From: CAWUJT01 sp963922715
GTDB lineage: Bacteria > Pseudomonadota > Alphaproteobacteria > Rhodobacterales > Rhodobacteraceae
DNA length: 39,922 nt
Direction: 5' to 3'
NCBI GenBank assembly: GCA_963922715.1
Contig: CAWUJT010000010.1
Coordinates: 1-39,922, forward strand
Numbering within the stretch: position 1 is the first letter of the stretch; the number at the start of each line of letters is the position of its first letter. This document shows, in pieces, positions 31,404-39,618 of this stretch. The notes beneath the pieces are model-generated. The model had not been told where the DNA came from. It did not search any database and worked only from the letters and a program-made list of their open reading frames with translations. A program made the position numbers and the translations under genes.

Positions 31404-33064
31404 GTTTAGGTTTTGTCATGCTGGTGCATACCGCTTTTGGTCGGGCACAGCAGGTTGTGCACCATATGGTTATGCGAGAATGTCCCGTTGTTATCCACGT
31501 CGATAAAAAGGTGAAAACGGCGGCGTTTGAAAAGTTTAAAGACGCTTTGTCCGAGTATCCGAATGTCAGATTTTGCAAAAGGGTCAAGGTGGAATGGGGC
31601 TGTTGGTCGATGGTGGCCGCCACCCAACTGGCCTGTGAAGACATGCTGGAGGCATTTCCAGAGGTTGGCCATGTTTATCTGGCCTCTGGATCGTGTTTGC
31701 CGCTGCGGCCAGTCGAAGAACTCAGGGCGCATTTGGCAAAACACCCCGATGTTGATTTTATCGAAAGTGTCAGAGCGCAAGATGTCGATTGGGCCACGGA
31801 TGGGCTTGGCCTGGAAAGGTTCACACTCCGGTTTCCGTTTTCCTGGAAAAAGCAAAGAAAATTGTTTGATCGTTATGTGAACTTTCAACGCCGGATCAAA
31901 TTCAAAAGAAAGTTTCCCAAAGGCATCGTTCCCCATCTTGGCAGCCAGTGGTGGTGTCTGACCAACAAAAGCCTGACACAGATCCTCAACGATCCTGATC
32001 GCGGGACTATTGACCGATGGTTTCATCGGGTTTGGATTCCAGATGAGGCGTATTTTCAAACGCTTATTCGCAGATGGTCTGATAACATCGAAAGCCATTC
32101 TCTGACGCTTTCAAAGTTTGATCATCAGGGTTTGCCGCACGTCTTTTATGATGACCATTTGCAGCTTTTGCGCCGCTCTGATTGTTATATGGCACGTAAA
32201 ATCTGGCCTCAGGCCGATCGACTTTATAAGACATTCTTGGTTCCCCCAGGCCGGGCGGCGCGCATGTCAGACCCCAATCCAACCCGGATCAACCGTGTCT
32301 TCAACAAAGCCCTGGAGCAAAGGGTCAAAGGACGACAAGGGCTTTATATGCAAAGCCGTTTTCCTGTTGGAAGATCGCACAAGTGGCGGACAGCACAGCC
32401 TTATAATGTGTTTTGTGGCCTGACAGATGTTTTTCAGAATTTTGAGGGATGGTTGGAAAAAAATGTCGGCGGACGTGTCCATGGTCATCTTTATGCCCCT
32501 GAGGGTGCAGAATTTGCGGGTGGCATGAAGATCTTCACGGGGTGTTTGAGCACCTCGTCAAATCTTCGAAATTATCGCACCAAGCAATTTCTTACGAATC
32601 TCATTTGGTCCAATAGAGGGGAAATGCAAAGTTTTCAGTTAGGTCTGGAGGATACGAAGGTACCTTTGGATCTTATGCTCCACGACGCGAATGCAAGACT
32701 TACAATGATCACTGGGGCCTGGCTGATCCCACTTTCATTTGAACATGCGGCCTTTGAGAATATTCGTGAAAAAGCTGTGCGTTTGCAAAATACGGAAACA
32801 TGGATATTGAGGAAATTAAAGGCCAGCGATGTGACGGCTCAGGTCTGGATTTGGACGCTCAGTGATTTTATCCATGAACCTAAAGAGCGGTTACAGGAAA
32901 TTTTCGATGTTATTTCCCCATCTCCAAGTCGTATTTTGACAGACATTCCAACATTCAGAGATTTGCAAGATTTTGGACGATTTGTCCAAAAACTGCGCAA
33001 TCAAGGTGTCAAACCGCTTCATATTGGCGATTACACACAAGCACCAATGTATCAAGCAGGTTAA
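31400..33064 (+). CDS. GT14-like (beta-1,6-N-acetylglucosaminyltransferase type) glycosyltransferase
   Basis: A 554-residue protein. The N-terminal 300 residues resemble core-2/I-branching GT14 enzymes: VMLVHTAFGRAQQVVHHMV, VVIHVDKK, YPNVRFCKRVKVEWGCWSMV, HVYLASGSCLPLRP, GSQWWCLTNKS and IPDEAYFQTL. Such enzymes lack a D-x-D motif. A C-terminal region of about 250 residues (from about 300), with no motif I can name, follows. It overlaps the preceding gene by ATGA and is 11 bp upstream of the sulfotransferase. The reaction is inferred from family only; the donor and polymer are unknown. Confidence 0.82.
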   Translation: MSLGFVMLVHTAFGRAQQVVHHMVMRECPVVIHVDKKVKTAAFEKFKDALSEYPNVRFCKRVKVEWGCWSMVAATQLACEDMLEAFPEVGHVYLASGSCLPLRPVEELRAHLAKHPDVDFIESVRAQDVDWATDGLGLERFTLRFPFSWKKQRKLFDRYVNFQRRIKFKRKFPKGIVPHLGSQWWCLTNKSLTQILNDPDRGTIDRWFHRVWIPDEAYFQTLIRRWSDNIESHSLTLSKFDHQGLPHVFYDDHLQLLRRSDCYMARKIWPQADRLYKTFLVPPGRAARMSDPNPTRINRVFNKALEQRVKGRQGLYMQSRFPVGRSHKWRTAQPYNVFCGLTDVFQNFEGWLEKNVGGRVHGHLYAPEGAEFAGGMKIFTGCLSTSSNLRNYRTKQFLTNLIWSNRGEMQSFQLGLEDTKVPLDLMLHDANARLTMITGAWLIPLSFEHAAFENIREKAVRLQNTETWILRKLKASDVTAQVWIWTLSDFIHEPKERLQEIFDVISPSPSRILTDIPTFRDLQDFGRFVQKLRNQGVKPLHIGDYTQAPMYQAG

Positions 33065-33075
33065 TCATTGTTAAA

Positions 33076-34467
33076 ATGCCTCAGTTTTCTTCCTTTGTGA
33101 TATTCGCTGAAATGCGCACCGGCTCCAACCATTTGGAAGAAAGTCTCAGAACCTGTCCAACTTTGGCGCTTTATGGGGAAGCGTTTAACCCGATTTTTGT
33201 TGGCTCCGCGAAGCGAGATGAACTTCTAGGGATCACACTGCAGGACAGAGAAGATAATCCAACGCGGCTTCTGGGTGCGATGAAGAAAGATACAACAAAG
33301 CTCCCCGGCTTTCGGTTTTTTCACGATCACGATCCACGGATCCTCGATCTCGTCTTACAGGACAAAACCTGTGCGAAAATAATTCTCTCTCGCAATCCGC
33401 TAGAGTCTTACGTCTCATTGAAAATTGCCCAAGAAACAGGGCAATGGCGCATGACCAATCCTAAAATGGCCAAAAATGCCCAAGCGACATTCGATGCCGA
33501 CGAATTTTTTAATCACTTGGAAGAACAAAGACACTTCAAGCAAAAGATCTTGAAGACTTTACAGGTCAGTGGGCAGACAGCTTACTATATCGATTATGAA
33601 GATATAACAGACATTTCCATTCTGAACGGCATTTTTGCATTTTTAGGGCAAGACCACAAAATCGAAAAAGTCCCCGACAAGTTGAAAAGACAAAATCCAG
33701 GTGCCTTGAGAGATAAGGTTATCAATCCAGAACAAATGGATGCAGCAATTGCCAGATTGCGCCCATTTGATTTTGGATCGTCGCCGATAGCACAGGCAAA
33801 TTCTGGTATTTCCGTTTTACAGGTTGCGATTTCAAACGAGAAATCACTGGTTTTTCAACCCATATTCGGTGGACCCAACGCAACGGTGATAAATTGGCTT
33901 AAAAGCTTAGATGCACGGGCCATGAATGAAAAGCTAACCGAAAAAGAACTTCGGGATTGGATGGTTAAACACCCAGGGTTTCTTTCCTTTACGGTTGTAC
34001 GGCATCCACTTGTGCGTGCTTATCATATATTCAAATCTAAGGTCCTGAATAAAGATGCAGCAGGTTTCGACAGAATACGCAAAGCGCTGCGTCAACAATA
34101 CGCCATTCCCATTCATCAAATTCATGAAGACGATCAGGAAAGTTACAGAGATGCCTTTTTAGGATACCTGAGGTTTTTAAAGTCTCTTTTAGGGGGGCAA
34201 ACATCCCTGTTCGTAAAACCTGTTTTGGCGCCGCAGATCTCAGCTATTGCTACATTTTCTGAATTTCTTTTACCGCATCGGATTTTGCGAGAGGATCGTT
34301 TGGTGCAAGCGTTTGCGCAAATCGTCGGAGATGATGATGTGGTAAAAAAAATAAGCTTGCCGCGTTTTGATGACTTGTCAGATATTTATGTCACAGAAAT
34401 GGATCAGCTTGTGCGCGCGGCTTACCCAGATGATTACGTAATATTTGGATTTGATCGTTTATATTGA
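33076..34467 (+). CDS. Sulfotransferase, apparently two-domain
   Basis: A 463-residue protein. The N-terminal half has the PAPS 5'-phosphosulfate motif RTGSNHLEESL (14-24) and the 3'-phosphate motif IILSRNPLESYVSLKIAQ (SRNP 105-108), in the style of Stf0/NodH sulfotransferases. The C-terminal half has VFQPIFGGPNATVINWL (259-275) and FLSFTVVRHPLVRAYHIF (RHP 309-311), resembling a Sulfotransfer_2 domain with a degenerate 5' motif. So it may be a fusion of two sulfotransferase domains, of which at least the first keeps its binding residues. It ends the glycan run and is convergent with ptsN, 40 bp away. The sulfated acceptor is probably the polymer made by the upstream genes. Confidence 0.8.
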   Translation: MPQFSSFVIFAEMRTGSNHLEESLRTCPTLALYGEAFNPIFVGSAKRDELLGITLQDREDNPTRLLGAMKKDTTKLPGFRFFHDHDPRILDLVLQDKTCAKIILSRNPLESYVSLKIAQETGQWRMTNPKMAKNAQATFDADEFFNHLEEQRHFKQKILKTLQVSGQTAYYIDYEDITDISILNGIFAFLGQDHKIEKVPDKLKRQNPGALRDKVINPEQMDAAIARLRPFDFGSSPIAQANSGISVLQVAISNEKSLVFQPIFGGPNATVINWLKSLDARAMNEKLTEKELRDWMVKHPGFLSFTVVRHPLVRAYHIFKSKVLNKDAAGFDRIRKALRQQYAIPIHQIHEDDQESYRDAFLGYLRFLKSLLGGQTSLFVKPVLAPQISAIATFSEFLLPHRILREDRLVQAFAQIVGDDDVVKKISLPRFDDLSDIYVTEMDQLVRAAYPDDYVIFGFDRLY

Positions 34468-34507
34468 TCTTAATGTCTTATGCGTTACAGGCCGCGTATT
34501 AGATCAC

Positions 34508-34975
34508 TCATGCTGCCTTGTGTTTTTCTGTCTCGGTCAGCAGTGTGTAAATCACGTTCGGATTCGGGTTAGAGCGTAATTTCCCACAAAGTGACGAATC
34601 TTCCCGTAAGGTACGCGCGACAAGTGCCAGAGATTTCAAATGATCCACGCCAACGTCTTCGGGGGCCAAAAGCGTGAAAATCAAATCCACAGGCTTACGG
34701 TCTATGGAATTGAACTCCAAGGGTTTTTGCAGGAGTGTAAGGATACCGACGACTTTCTCCAATCTCGACAGGCGGGCATGTGGCAGAGCAATGCCATTCC
34801 CTACGCCTGTTGGTCCAAGCGATTCACGCTCCAACAAGGCCGAGAGGGTTTCTTTGTGACACACGCGATACACATCGCTGGCGATATCAGCAATGTCTTG
34901 GAACAATCGCTTTTTGCTGCTGGTACTTGCATAAACCTTAACGGCTTCAAGGGGGAGAATATCTTTTAAAATCAA
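34508..34975 (-). CDS. ptsN: PTS IIA-like nitrogen regulatory protein PtsN
   Basis: A 155-residue EIIA-Ntr protein. TSSKKRLFQDIADIASDVY, LLERESLGPTGVGNGIALPHAR (phosphorylated His in the LPHAR motif) and DHLKSLALVARTLRE are typical. It is the last phosphoacceptor of the nitrogen PTS and regulates potassium uptake and other functions. No ATG stands near the family start, and I choose the TTG at 34975 with AGGGT upstream; an ATG at 35041 is open but would overlap hpf by 29 bp and add an unusual basic extension. It follows hpf, as in other alphaproteobacteria. Confidence 0.9.
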   Translation of the reverse strand: MILKDILPLEAVKVYASTSSKKRLFQDIADIASDVYRVCHKETLSALLERESLGPTGVGNGIALPHARLSRLEKVVGILTLLQKPLEFNSIDRKPVDLIFTLLAPEDVGVDHLKSLALVARTLREDSSLCGKLRSNPNPNVIYTLLTETEKHKAA

Positions 34976-35012
34976 CTTTTTACCCTTTTTAATTTTAAAT
35001 CTGATGAATCGA

Positions 35013-35591
35013 TTACTTACTTTCAGGTAATTCCGGATCAATCCACCCTATATTACCATCATCGCGGTGGTATACAATATTTAAACCTGTATGCTTTTCA
35101 TTTCGGAAGATAAGAAAAGGGGCTGCTTCAAGTTCCATTTGCATAACCGCTTCCCCAACAGACAGGGAAGGAATTTTTGCTTCCATTTCGGCTATAATCA
35201 AAGGTTGAAGGTCTTTTGGCTCCTCCCCTTCTTCCTGATCGCGGGATAAGACGTATGAGGGCGCAATCATAAGTTCGATGGGCTCTTCGCGGGATTTATG
35301 ATGGTCTTTAAGCCTGCGTTTGTAGCGCCGAAGCTGTTTTTCCATTTTATCCGCGCTCGTCTCAAAAGCGGCATAAATATCAGATGCATGTGCTTTTGAG
35401 AATGCTTTTAAACCCGTGCTAAGGTGAACGGTGACCTCACAGATAAATTCATGTGCCTCACGAGAAAAGACGATATGGGCGTCCGTGGGCCGCTCCGCAT
35501 ATTTTTTTATAACACTATCGATGCTCTTCTCTACGTGGTCCGGCAAAGCGTCTCCAAGGTCGATTTGTTTTCCGCTGACTTGAAATCGCAT
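35013..35591 (-). CDS. hpf: Ribosome hibernation promoting factor, long form
   Basis: A 192-residue protein. The N-terminal domain (1-105) is FQVSGKQIDLGDALPDHVEK, VHLSTGLKAFSKAHASDIYAAF and DKMEKQLRRYKRRLKDHH, and the C-terminal domain has EAAPFLIFRNEKHTGLNIVYHRDDGNIGWI, the dimerisation domain of long HPF. Long HPF forms 100S ribosome dimers in stationary phase. It lies 37 bp upstream of ptsN and 166 bp downstream of lptB on the same strand; a possible sigma-70 promoter sits in that gap. AGGGAGG appears upstream of the ATG. Confidence 0.94.
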   Translation of the reverse strand: MRFQVSGKQIDLGDALPDHVEKSIDSVIKKYAERPTDAHIVFSREAHEFICEVTVHLSTGLKAFSKAHASDIYAAFETSADKMEKQLRRYKRRLKDHHKSREEPIELMIAPSYVLSRDQEEGEEPKDLQPLIIAEMEAKIPSLSVGEAVMQMELEAAPFLIFRNEKHTGLNIVYHRDDGNIGWIDPELPESK

Positions 35592-35661
35592 GACTTCGAC
35601 GTGTGCCTCCCTTAAAATTCGAGGTTGAGATGTCTAAGATTCTATCTTCAAAATAAGGACT

Positions 35662-35690
35662 ATAAAACCGCTGATAACAGGATGAGTCAA
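35662..35690 (-). promoter_or_regulatory. Possible sigma-70 promoter of hpf-ptsN
   Basis: On the minus strand TTGACT (35685-35690) is followed after 17 bp by TTTTAT (35662-35667). A TATAGT three bases further downstream is an alternative -10. It is the only plausible promoter pattern I see in the 166-bp gap between lptB and hpf. Confidence 0.35.
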
Positions 35691-35757
35691 CGCTACTTTT
35701 TTTGGCTACGTGCAATATAAACAAACGTTCTATGGCTTTGTCCCAAGAAAGTACTCA

Positions 35758-36507
35758 TTATGAAAAATTTTCCCCAAGGTAAACACGGCGTACATTTTCA
35801 TCATTTATAACATCTTTAGAGCTGCCAGACATCAGAACAGAGCCGTTGTGTAGGATAAAAGCGCGGTCAACGATGCCAAGCGTTTCTCGAACATTATGAT
35901 CCGTGATCAAAACGCCTATGCCGCGATTTTTAAGATCTGAAACAAGGTTGCGAATTTCGCTCACAGCAATCGGGTCTACACCAGCAAAAGGTTCATCTAA
36001 CAAAAGGTATTTTGGCTTTGCCCCAAGACAACGCGCAATCTCCACTCGCCTTCGTTCGCCGCCCGACAAGGCCACCGCAGGTGAGCGTCTCAGGTGTTCA
36101 ATATTGAATTCTGAAAGAAGGTATTCGAGCCGTTCTTTCCGGCGCTGGGATGTCTGTTCAACAACCTCCAGAACAGCCTTTATATTTTGTTCAACGGTCA
36201 GGCCGCGAAAAATAGATATCTCTTGTGGGAGATATCCAATGCCCGCTCTGGCCCGCCGGTACATTGGCAGGCGTGTGATCCGCCGCCCATCCAGAACAAC
36301 CTCTCCCGCATCTGGTGCAATAAGCCCAGCGATACAATAAAAGGTCGTTGTCTTGCCGGATCCATTTGGTCCCAAAAGCGCCACGACCTCGCCGCGGGAG
36401 AGATCGAGCGTTACGTCGCGAATAACGCTACGTTTGCGGTAAGATTTTCGTAAGTTATCAACCCTTAGCCCGCCATCTCCGTCTGTTATAGTGAGGGATG
36501 CCGTCAA
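35758..36507 (-). CDS. lptB: LPS export ABC transporter ATP-binding protein LptB
   Basis: A 249-residue ATPase. Walker A LLGPNGSGKTTTFYCIAG, the Q loop GYLPQEISIFRGLTVEQN, the signature VALSGGERRRVEIARCLG and Walker B YLLLDEPFAGVDP followed by the H loop LITDHNVRETL are all present. LptB powers extraction of LPS by LptFG. It overlaps lptA by 4 bp and sits in the lptC-lptA-lptB order. The ATPase is assigned to LPS and not to the KpsM-like permease elsewhere because of its operon. Confidence 0.95.
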   Translation of the reverse strand: MTASLTITDGDGGLRVDNLRKSYRKRSVIRDVTLDLSRGEVVALLGPNGSGKTTTFYCIAGLIAPDAGEVVLDGRRITRLPMYRRARAGIGYLPQEISIFRGLTVEQNIKAVLEVVEQTSQRRKERLEYLLSEFNIEHLRRSPAVALSGGERRRVEIARCLGAKPKYLLLDEPFAGVDPIAVSEIRNLVSDLKNRGIGVLITDHNVRETLGIVDRAFILHNGSVLMSGSSKDVINDENVRRVYLGENFS

Positions 36508-36986
36508 TTTCGTTCCCCGCCAAAGGTTGTGCGGACACGACCCGATATCGTTCCTGACCCAGTGTTCAAGTTGATGACCAAACGTTCGCCTATCATTTGG
36601 GTATTATTTTGCTGGATGATCACATCACCCCTGAGTTCGATGGTACCAAGATTGAGGTCATAGATAGCCTGATCGCCCTGTGCAATATCTTCGCCTGATG
36701 TAATCACAACACCTCCATCTGCGATCATCTTGTTAATTTTTTGCGTTCCGTTCTCTTGGATGTAGTCAAGCTCTACAAAAGCGGCGGACAGGTTGAGAAT
36801 ATCTTGGGATATTTCAACGTTACCCTCTAGGATGGCCCGCCGCGTTTCTTCATTGACACGCAGCGTGTCGGCGGCAACTTCAACTTGCGCATCAGGGTCA
36901 TATGCCGTTCCAAACCCAATATTATCCTGAGCTATGGCAGATATTGGAAGCATAAAGACCAGAGCAAGCATATATGCGAATTTCAC
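36504..36986 (-). CDS. lptA: LPS transport periplasmic protein LptA
   Basis: A 160-residue OstA-like protein with a signal peptide (residues 1-19, cleavage likely after AIA). The repeat-like beta-jellyroll shows VAADTLRVNEETRRAILEGN, LSAAFVELDYIQENGTQKI and IYDLNLGTIELRGDVIIQQN. It bridges LPS from the inner to the outer membrane in the periplasm. It overlaps lptB by 4 bp and follows lptC after 26 bp. Length is typical for a short alphaproteobacterial LptA. Confidence 0.88.
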   Translation of the reverse strand: MKFAYMLALVFMLPISAIAQDNIGFGTAYDPDAQVEVAADTLRVNEETRRAILEGNVEISQDILNLSAAFVELDYIQENGTQKINKMIADGGVVITSGEDIAQGDQAIYDLNLGTIELRGDVIIQQNNTQMIGERLVINLNTGSGTISGRVRTTFGGERN

Positions 36987-37012
36987 TGATAGCGTCCTTT
37001 TAACAACTCAAA

Positions 37013-37621
37013 CTAAGATCCATTCGGATCATAAACCAACCCAACGCCATCTTCAAAAATTAACTGTACCCCTGTTTTATTGGGCAAAGAGACGATGTGC
37101 ATACGGCCTGCGGCAATGGTACCGAAAGGGCTGATCCCGCGTATTTGACCAGGTGAAACCAAAGAAAACACCCCCATATTCACCAAAACAGCATCAGTGT
37201 TGACAACAAACCCTAAAGAATCGCGCACAGTCACATCACCCAAAAGTCGCAAGAGGCGTCTTTGTGTATCGACGGATGCGGCGGCGGATTTTAAAAAAAC
37301 CGTATGTGCGCCCTTTAACCCGTCAACAGCAAGACGCACGTCTTCGGCGCGCATCCGATTGGGGTTACCCGTCTCTGGCTTTGCATATTCTGCGGCGAAT
37401 GAAAATGTCACACCGTCTTCACTGCGTCCCGAAAGGGTGGGCCCTGTAATTCTTTGTTCCCCAGCGCGTTGAGTCACATCAACGTCTGCAAATGGGAGTG
37501 CATCGGCTGGGTCGGGACGCTCAGATACTAAGAAGAGTGTTGACAAAAGCGCCAAGGCTATCAGCGGCAAAGTGACCTTCGTTACATAAACGATACGGCT
37601 ATAGCTAATGTCAAACATCAT
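37013..37621 (-). CDS. lptC: LPS export system protein LptC
   Basis: A 202-residue protein with one N-terminal transmembrane segment (VTKVTLPLIALALLSTLFLV, about residues 13-32) and a periplasmic beta-jellyroll domain containing ITGPTLSGRSEDGVTFSF, LKGAHTVFLKSAAASVDTQ and PFGTIAAGRMHIV. It links LptBFG to LptA. Position just upstream of lptA-lptB and downstream of the RNase D-like gene (9 bp) supports the call. Sequence conservation of LptC is low, so the assignment leans on context. Confidence 0.85.
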   Translation of the reverse strand: MMFDISYSRIVYVTKVTLPLIALALLSTLFLVSERPDPADALPFADVDVTQRAGEQRITGPTLSGRSEDGVTFSFAAEYAKPETGNPNRMRAEDVRLAVDGLKGAHTVFLKSAAASVDTQRRLLRLLGDVTVRDSLGFVVNTDAVLVNMGVFSLVSPGQIRGISPFGTIAAGRMHIVSLPNKTGVQLIFEDGVGLVYDPNGS

Positions 37622-37630
37622 AATCTGATT

Positions 37631-38245
37631 TTATGAATGCGAAAAAATATCGATATCTGGGTACCCGATCAAATCAAGCTGCGCACGTGTAGGCAAAAAC
37701 TCAAAGCACTTCTGAGCAAGCTCTCGCCGATCTTCCCGGTGTAGCATGATGTCCAACTTCTCCCTCAGTTGGTGGAGATGTAAAACATCAGATGCCGCAT
37801 AAGAAAGCTGATCTTCGCTTAATATCTCTGCCCCCCAGTCGGAGCTTTGTTGATACTTTGAGATATCAACGCCCAAAAGTTCATTCAGCAATGCCTTGAG
37901 ACCATGTCGATCTGTGTATGTGCGTACAAGGCGGCTGGCGATTTTGGTGCAATAAACCGGCGATGTCAGTACACCAAACGTATGATAAAGCAGGCCAATA
38001 TCGAAGCGCCCATAATGGAAAAGCTTCGTCACAGATGAATCCGCCAGAAGTCTAGATAGATTTGGTGCTTCTGTCTGGCCTTTTGCAATTTGCACCAGAT
38101 GTGTGTTGCCGTCGCCTGACGACATTTGGACCAGACATAATCTGTCCCTATGGGGATTAAGTCCCATGGCCTCACAATCGATGGCAACATCAGGTCCAAG
38201 ATCAAGGTTTTCAGGAATATCACGTTTGTATAAGGTCACCGTCAT
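37631..38245 (-). CDS. RNase D-like 3'-5' exonuclease
   Basis: A 204-residue DEDDy exonuclease lacking the HRDC domains of full RNase D. VAIDCEAMGLNPHRDRLCLVQM carries the Exo I D-x-E, KLFHYGRFDIGLLYHTFG carries Exo II, and SYAASDVLHLHQLREKL carries Exo III with Y-x-x-x-D. Its target RNA is unknown. It heads the lptC-lptA-lptB run with a 9-bp gap, an arrangement seen in related alphaproteobacteria. It is divergent from ugd across 176 bp. Confidence 0.88.
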   Translation of the reverse strand: MTVTLYKRDIPENLDLGPDVAIDCEAMGLNPHRDRLCLVQMSSGDGNTHLVQIAKGQTEAPNLSRLLADSSVTKLFHYGRFDIGLLYHTFGVLTSPVYCTKIASRLVRTYTDRHGLKALLNELLGVDISKYQQSSDWGAEILSEDQLSYAASDVLHLHQLREKLDIMLHREDRRELAQKCFEFLPTRAQLDLIGYPDIDIFSHS

Positions 38246-38421
38246 GGTCCTTACATGCCGACAAGACAGTTATCTGGCAATGCCTATTCTGTCTTTGTCG
38301 ACGCGTTTTTCATTTTGAAGAGCTTCTTGGCGGGTTTAAGCTTTCGTTCAAAAACAAATTTGACTTCATGGGGCAATTGAAAATAGACGTGCCATATTTT
38401 GCAACGTCTTAGGGGGATAAG

Positions 38422-39588
38422 ATGAAAATTGCCGTTGTGGGTTTGGGGTATGTCGGGCTCTCTAATGCAGTTTTACTAGCACAGAACCATACAGTTTTTG
38501 CCCTCGATATTGATGAAACCCGGGTGCGGCAAGTCAATGCGCGACAGTGTCCTATTGTCGACCCAGAACTTGAGACGTTTTTGACCACACACACCCTTGA
38601 CCTCACAGCGACAACTGACGCTGCGCAGGCCTATGAGGGGGCAGATTTTGTTATCATCGCCACCCCAACCGATTATAATCCACGGACCAATTCTTTTGAG
38701 ACCTCAAGTGTTGAATCCGTGGCACAGATGGTTATTGATATTGTCCCAACCGCGACCATCATCATCAAATCAACAATTCCTGTTGGGTTTGTGACCGATC
38801 TTAGGCAGAGGCTTGGGACAGATCGCGTGATTTTCAGCCCTGAGTTTTTGCGGGAGGGTAAGGCGCTCTATGACAATCTTTACCCATCTCGGATCATTGT
38901 GGGCGACACAACGGAGGCCGCACAGAAATTCGCGGCTTTGCTCCAGGAGGGTGCTGCTGTCCAAGACGTTCCAACCCTTTTGACGGGTCCCGGGGAGGCT
39001 GAAGCGATTAAACTCTTTGCAAACACCTATCTTGCGATGCGAGTGGCTTTCTTCAACGAACTGGACAGCTATGCTCTTGGCAACAATCTTAACACGCGCC
39101 AGATCGTTGACGGTATCGGTCTTGATCCGCGCATAGGTGATCACTACAACAACCCCTCTTTTGGTTACGGTGGCTATTGTCTGCCCAAGGACACCAAGCA
39201 GCTGTTGGCGAATTACAACAATGTGCCGCAGAACTTAATCCGTGCGATTGTTGACGCCAATCGCACGCGCAAGGACTTTCTGTCTGATCAAATCCTGATG
39301 AAAGGCCCTAAGGTCGTAGGGATTTACCGATTGGTGATGAAGGCTGGAAGTGACAACTATCGTCAGTCATCGATCCAGGGGATTATGAAGCGCTTAAAGG
39401 CCAAAGGGATCGAGGTGATTGTCTATGAGCCCGTCCTGGCGGAAAGTCATTTTTTCAATTCCCGCGTGATTGCGGATCTGGACGCCTTCAAGGCCGAGGC
39501 GGATTTGGTCGTCGCCAATCGCATGACGGCGGACATCGAGGATATCAAGGACAAAGTCTTCACGCGCGATCTGTTTGGTGGAAATTAG
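38422..39588 (+). CDS. ugd: UDP-glucose 6-dehydrogenase
   Basis: A 388-residue NAD-dependent enzyme. The Rossmann start MKIAVVGLGYVGLSNAVLLA is followed by TPTDYNPRTN, STIPVGF, FSPEFLREGKALYDNLYPSR, AEAIKLFANTYLAMRVAFFN and the catalytic cysteine in GYGGYCLPKDTKQ (C253). It oxidises UDP-glucose to UDP-glucuronate for acidic polysaccharides. The length and long blocks such as HYNNPSFGYGGYCLPKDTKQ and SSIQGIMKR closely match the 388-residue E. coli Ugd as I recall it. AGGGGGAT precedes the ATG. It is convergent with the glycosyltransferase fragment. Confidence 0.95.
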   Translation: MKIAVVGLGYVGLSNAVLLAQNHTVFALDIDETRVRQVNARQCPIVDPELETFLTTHTLDLTATTDAAQAYEGADFVIIATPTDYNPRTNSFETSSVESVAQMVIDIVPTATIIIKSTIPVGFVTDLRQRLGTDRVIFSPEFLREGKALYDNLYPSRIIVGDTTEAAQKFAALLQEGAAVQDVPTLLTGPGEAEAIKLFANTYLAMRVAFFNELDSYALGNNLNTRQIVDGIGLDPRIGDHYNNPSFGYGGYCLPKDTKQLLANYNNVPQNLIRAIVDANRTRKDFLSDQILMKGPKVVGIYRLVMKAGSDNYRQSSIQGIMKRLKAKGIEVIVYEPVLAESHFFNSRVIADLDAFKAEADLVVANRMTADIEDIKDKVFTRDLFGGN

Positions 39589-39618
39589 GCGATAAACCAC
39601 TGTGGTTCATTATGCTGA

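Noticed and set aside
31406..32098. 230-codon open frame antisense to the GT14-like gene
   Set aside because: The plus-strand frame has clear glycosyltransferase motifs and coupled starts; the antisense frame has none.
39594..39606. Hairpin AACCA-CTG-TGGTT after ugd as a bidirectional terminator
   Set aside because: The stem is only five base pairs, and the nearest T run starts about 18 bases later, so it does not fit an intrinsic terminator.
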